A stretch of 64,000 nt of DNA, taken from positions 172,513,863 through 172,577,862 of the forward strand of contig CM077116.1 in assembly GCA_039619475.1 (NCBI GenBank), read 5' to 3'. How positions within the stretch are numbered: the stretch's first letter is position 1; each line of letters begins with the position of its first letter. The DNA is from Icerya purchasi (Eukaryota; Arthropoda; Insecta; Hemiptera; Monophlebidae). Positions 61,318-64,000 of the stretch are shown piece after piece. Below the pieces are notes generated by a model, which worked only from the letters and a program-made list of their open reading frames with translations, did no database searches and was not told where the DNA came from. Position numbers and translations under genes: made by a program.

Positions 61318-61460
61318 GCTACATACATACATATATATGATACATATATGATACATACATATATTTATATATGATACATATATGATACATATATATTTAT
61401 ATATGATACATATATGATACATACATATATTTATATATGATACATATATATGATATATGT
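61318..61460. repeat. AT-rich minisatellite (gatacatatat units)
   Basis: Repeats of 'atatatgatacatatatgata' with 'tttatat' variants at roughly 38-40-bp higher-order spacing, about three to four copies. Confidence 0.8.
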
Positions 61461-61732
61461 TATCGCGTCATATTTCTATAAATATCAATGGACCAGAGCC
61501 GCATTTACAGAAAAACACCGCCAATCCATTCCCGCCAATGTCGTAGTTGTTTTCTCGAAATACTCTCTTTTCGTTTTTAAGACTTCGCCAAATTCCGTCA
61601 TTTTCCGAAATATTCAACTTCGATTCTCTGATGATGAAAATAACGACATTTTTTTCTAAAACGTTTCATCCGCCAAGCCATACTTTTCAGGGGAAAAAAT
61701 GGAGACGCTTTTTTCAACGACGTGTCGTTTAA

Positions 61733-62330
61733 ATTAGAGATGTGCAAATCAACTCTGCTAGAGAAGTTTTCGGTACATATATGTGTCCTTTCTGATGGTA
61801 GATATATATCCACTTCTCAACTCCAACTTCGCCAGAGTTACGTATCTCATATTTAATGTATAATCGCAATCTTCAGCTGCCTATATTCAATTCCAACTCT
61901 GCGTAGTACTCGGAACACACAAATCCCCTTGAACACGATGCACATTTTCTTCGCGCAAATATTTATCAGCGCGGTTTTTTTTGTTTTTTTTTTTAATAAA
62001 ATAGCTAGTTCGCACCGCGTTAAATAACACCTAACATTAAACGCGTAGATCACATTATTCATTCAGATTTGAAAATGTTAAATCACACCATCACTGTTAT
62101 CTCCTATACAGCAACCTATGAACATCATCCCGTGAAACAGTAATGATAAAGCAAATTTTGACAGTTGTACGCGCGGCTATCACCTTTCGGAGTTGAGCTA
62201 TATTAAATTTGCTCCCTGGACAGAGGTAAATCCGACTGTGTCCGGAATGACATTTATTCGTTATGTGACATCTTCCGGAGTTCAGATAAATTAAATCACA
62301 TCGTCTGTCTTACAGCCTTTCCAATTTAAT
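61733..62330 (+). repeat. Unclassified interspersed repeat X, right copy
   Basis: Homologous to the reverse complement of 35,100-35,570 (see that entry). It is longer because an AT-rich segment around 61,960-62,160, including a T run, interrupts it. Confidence 0.65.
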
Positions 62331-62539
62331 CCACAAATTCTTTTGTTAGGTCCAGGTTTCCGCTACCGGTATGGTGTACTCACTAAACATTTTTTCTTAC
62401 TTTGTGAAATCGCTTTCATTCAGGCTATCCATCCGAGCTGAATTCTGAACTTTCTGTGTAGAGTTACGAAGGTGTCTCCACCTTTTTCTATATTCTGAAT
62501 TCAATATTTATGTCGCTTTCTTCATCTTCTCCGTATTTC

Positions 62540-62930
62540 ATAACCTTCGTTGTCAGACTTTGGTCAGATTTGTATCCTCGCTCCTTCTCGTAACTCATTT
62601 TACCTTTCTATTCATCCTAGATCCCCCTCCTGTTCTCGATTCTATTATTTTCCTTCTCTTAAACGTTTTTTTTTTTTTTCATTATTGCTATCTACCGTCT
62701 GCAGTTCGATCGTACTTTTCTCCCATCCTCACGGTATCGTTTTGCTCTTTCCCCGTTTCCTTATTGTCCTTTGCGCTCTGGCGACTGTTCTTTCGTTTGT
62801 GATCCTGACCACGCGCTGTTTGAATGTTCCAGTCTTTCCTCCGAACATAATGTCCTGAACGTTCAACTATTAAAACCTGAATTTTCCTACTCCATATAAT
62901 GCTTCCTATATCTTAGCTTTGCCGTTTTCA
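62540..62930 (+). mobile_element. C-terminal fragment of I/R1-like LINE
   Basis: Plus-strand pieces include FALWRLFF and, in another frame, CPLRSGDCSFVCDPDHALFEC at about 62,770-62,830, a C-terminal zinc-finger motif close to CDPDHMLLG at 18,696. It is probably the same family as 17,880-18,960. Only the 3' portion is present. Confidence 0.55.
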
Positions 62931-63069
62931 AAGGCGGTTCCTATTCTTGCCAGCTTTTCTTTCACCGATCTCTGACCGAATTAAGATTTTGTCTCTAACA
63001 TAGTCCAATTGTCCTGGGTAGCAGCCCTTAGTTGGCCACCCCCCCCCCCCCAAAAAAACCTTGTTTTTT

Positions 63070-63570
63070 CTGTGTTCCTCCTTAATCCAGTTTCTTTCGG
63101 GTTTTCTTTTTTTTTCTAATTTAAGCATCATTTTCTGAATTTAATTTTTTGCCATTACTACGATATCATCGAGAAAAAGAAGTTAATTTATATACTCGCT
63201 GTTTATATTTATCTCATTAACATTAAATAACTTCGGCGAAATAGTGTCGCCTTGTCTCACTCCCTTTTTTCTATCTGAATTTCTCACGTCGCCTAGTTAT
63301 ATTTTTGATGTAGTTGATTCATGCGTCTTGTTCCCTCTGTATCGAATCTACATAAGTTTTATTCGTCTTGTTATTTTCTAAAGCTTTCGAAATTCCCCAG
63401 ATTTGCAAAAAGCCTTTTCTAGGTCCACCAATCCGAAGTAGCGCGTTATACTCTTTGCACTTATCTATATATTAATGTCGTTAATACCTGTAGGTGATGT
63501 CGGTAGTTTCCCCTAAATCCTGCTCATTCTATTGGCTGTTCGTTATCCAGCATTATACACACTTAAAGTC
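63070..63570 (-). mobile_element. RTE-like reverse transcriptase fragment, minus strand
   Basis: Read downward from about 63,450: DLEKAF-like 'DWWT-KRLF' near 63,425, ALENNKTNKTYVDSIQR near 63,370, the KKGS-TRRHYFAEV block (normally RKGVRQGDTISPKLF) near 63,250, and DDIVVMAKKLNSEN near 63,160-63,130. This string of motifs is typical of insect RTE-type RTs. Multiple stops. A C run at 63,039-63,052 marks the 3' side. Confidence 0.6.
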
Positions 63571-64000
63571 TGTCACGAATATAGCATAAGAAATTTCAAT
63601 GGTGTTTAAATAGCGAATTACCAGCGAAAGAGAGAAAAATAACGATGACAAATATCATCGCATCTCGAAAAAGTAAGAGAACCGTATCTTCGTTAAATTA
63701 TTAAGCTCCGATGCCGGGAAGAGAACCAGCATTTCTCTCCTCCTTTTTGTCGTACCTTCGGTGGTTTAACACATGCCTCTTTTTTCCTCGAATCAGATTA
63801 TAACGCTCAGTGCCTATCGACACTAGAGAAAGTGCGGCGTATTTTAAGCAGAGAAAAAAAGGAAATACCGCTACCAGCAATCTGAAAATTTTTTATCTAC
63901 CTGTCGCGAAATTATGAAAGGTTGTGTTTGTTTCCAACCTACCTGCCCTTTTAAAGGGAAAAAATTTTAACGGTCGATAACGACTGTTTCAGAAAATATA
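63571..64000. other. Unique DNA at window end
   Basis: Nothing recognised. Confidence 0.3.

Overview
This is a repeat-dominated stretch of animal nuclear DNA, most likely from an insect. The evidence is the mix of decayed non-LTR retrotransposons (Jockey-like, I/R1-like with RNase H, RTE-like), a Tc1-type transposon, tRNA-derived SINEs and a protein-primed (Polinton/Maverick-type) DNA polymerase B. CpG is not depleted in the unique DNA, which would fit Hymenoptera, but that placement is only a guess. No intact host gene, tRNA gene or rRNA gene is visible.

Left part (1-38,199): a graveyard of transposable elements in unique AT-rich DNA. In order: two copies of one non-LTR family (1-1,776 and about 8,548-9,816, the second split by another retroelement fragment), a tRNA-type SINE with target-site duplications (4,101-4,261), an orphan reverse-transcriptase fragment (about 10,104-10,520), a Tc1-like element with terminal inverted repeats (11,062-12,652), a minus-strand non-LTR element (about 15,930-17,290), an RNase H fragment (17,880-18,960), a minus-strand Jockey-like element (about 20,960-22,730), an I/R1-like element (24,380-26,735), a fairly complete Jockey-like element with gag zinc knuckles, endonuclease and RT (26,797-30,053), an RTE-like element (32,880-34,680), further SINEs, an unclassified repeat (35,100-35,570), a 60-bp minisatellite (36,741-36,946) and a CpG-rich block (37,030-37,990). 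All coding parts are broken.

Centre (38,200-60,049): the outstanding object is a giant near-perfect palindrome. Position x in the left arm pairs with position 98,249-x in the right arm over 10,619 bp per arm, with no net insertion or deletion at any checkpoint and only five substitutions found by eye. The arms are separated by a 612-bp non-palindromic spacer (48,819-49,430). Each arm carries one complete-length DNA polymerase B reading frame, transcribed outward from the centre, with a duplicated TATA-containing promoter and a polyadenylation signal. All recognised exonuclease and polymerase motifs are present, but the frame is broken by four in-frame TAG codons and two frame changes, and the breaks are the same in both arms. 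No capsid, ATPase, protease or integrase gene was recognised. Each arm also has a 166-bp tandem array, and its outer 1.4 kb is host-like and holds two oppositely oriented copies of a SINE.

Right part (60,050-64,000): unique DNA with an AT-rich minisatellite, a second and inverted copy of the unclassified repeat (61,733-62,330), a C-terminal fragment of an I/R1-like element (62,540-62,930) and a minus-strand RTE-like RT fragment (63,070-63,570).

No set of genes in this window forms a working pathway. The only gene with its catalytic motifs and expression signals largely in place is the duplicated polymerase.
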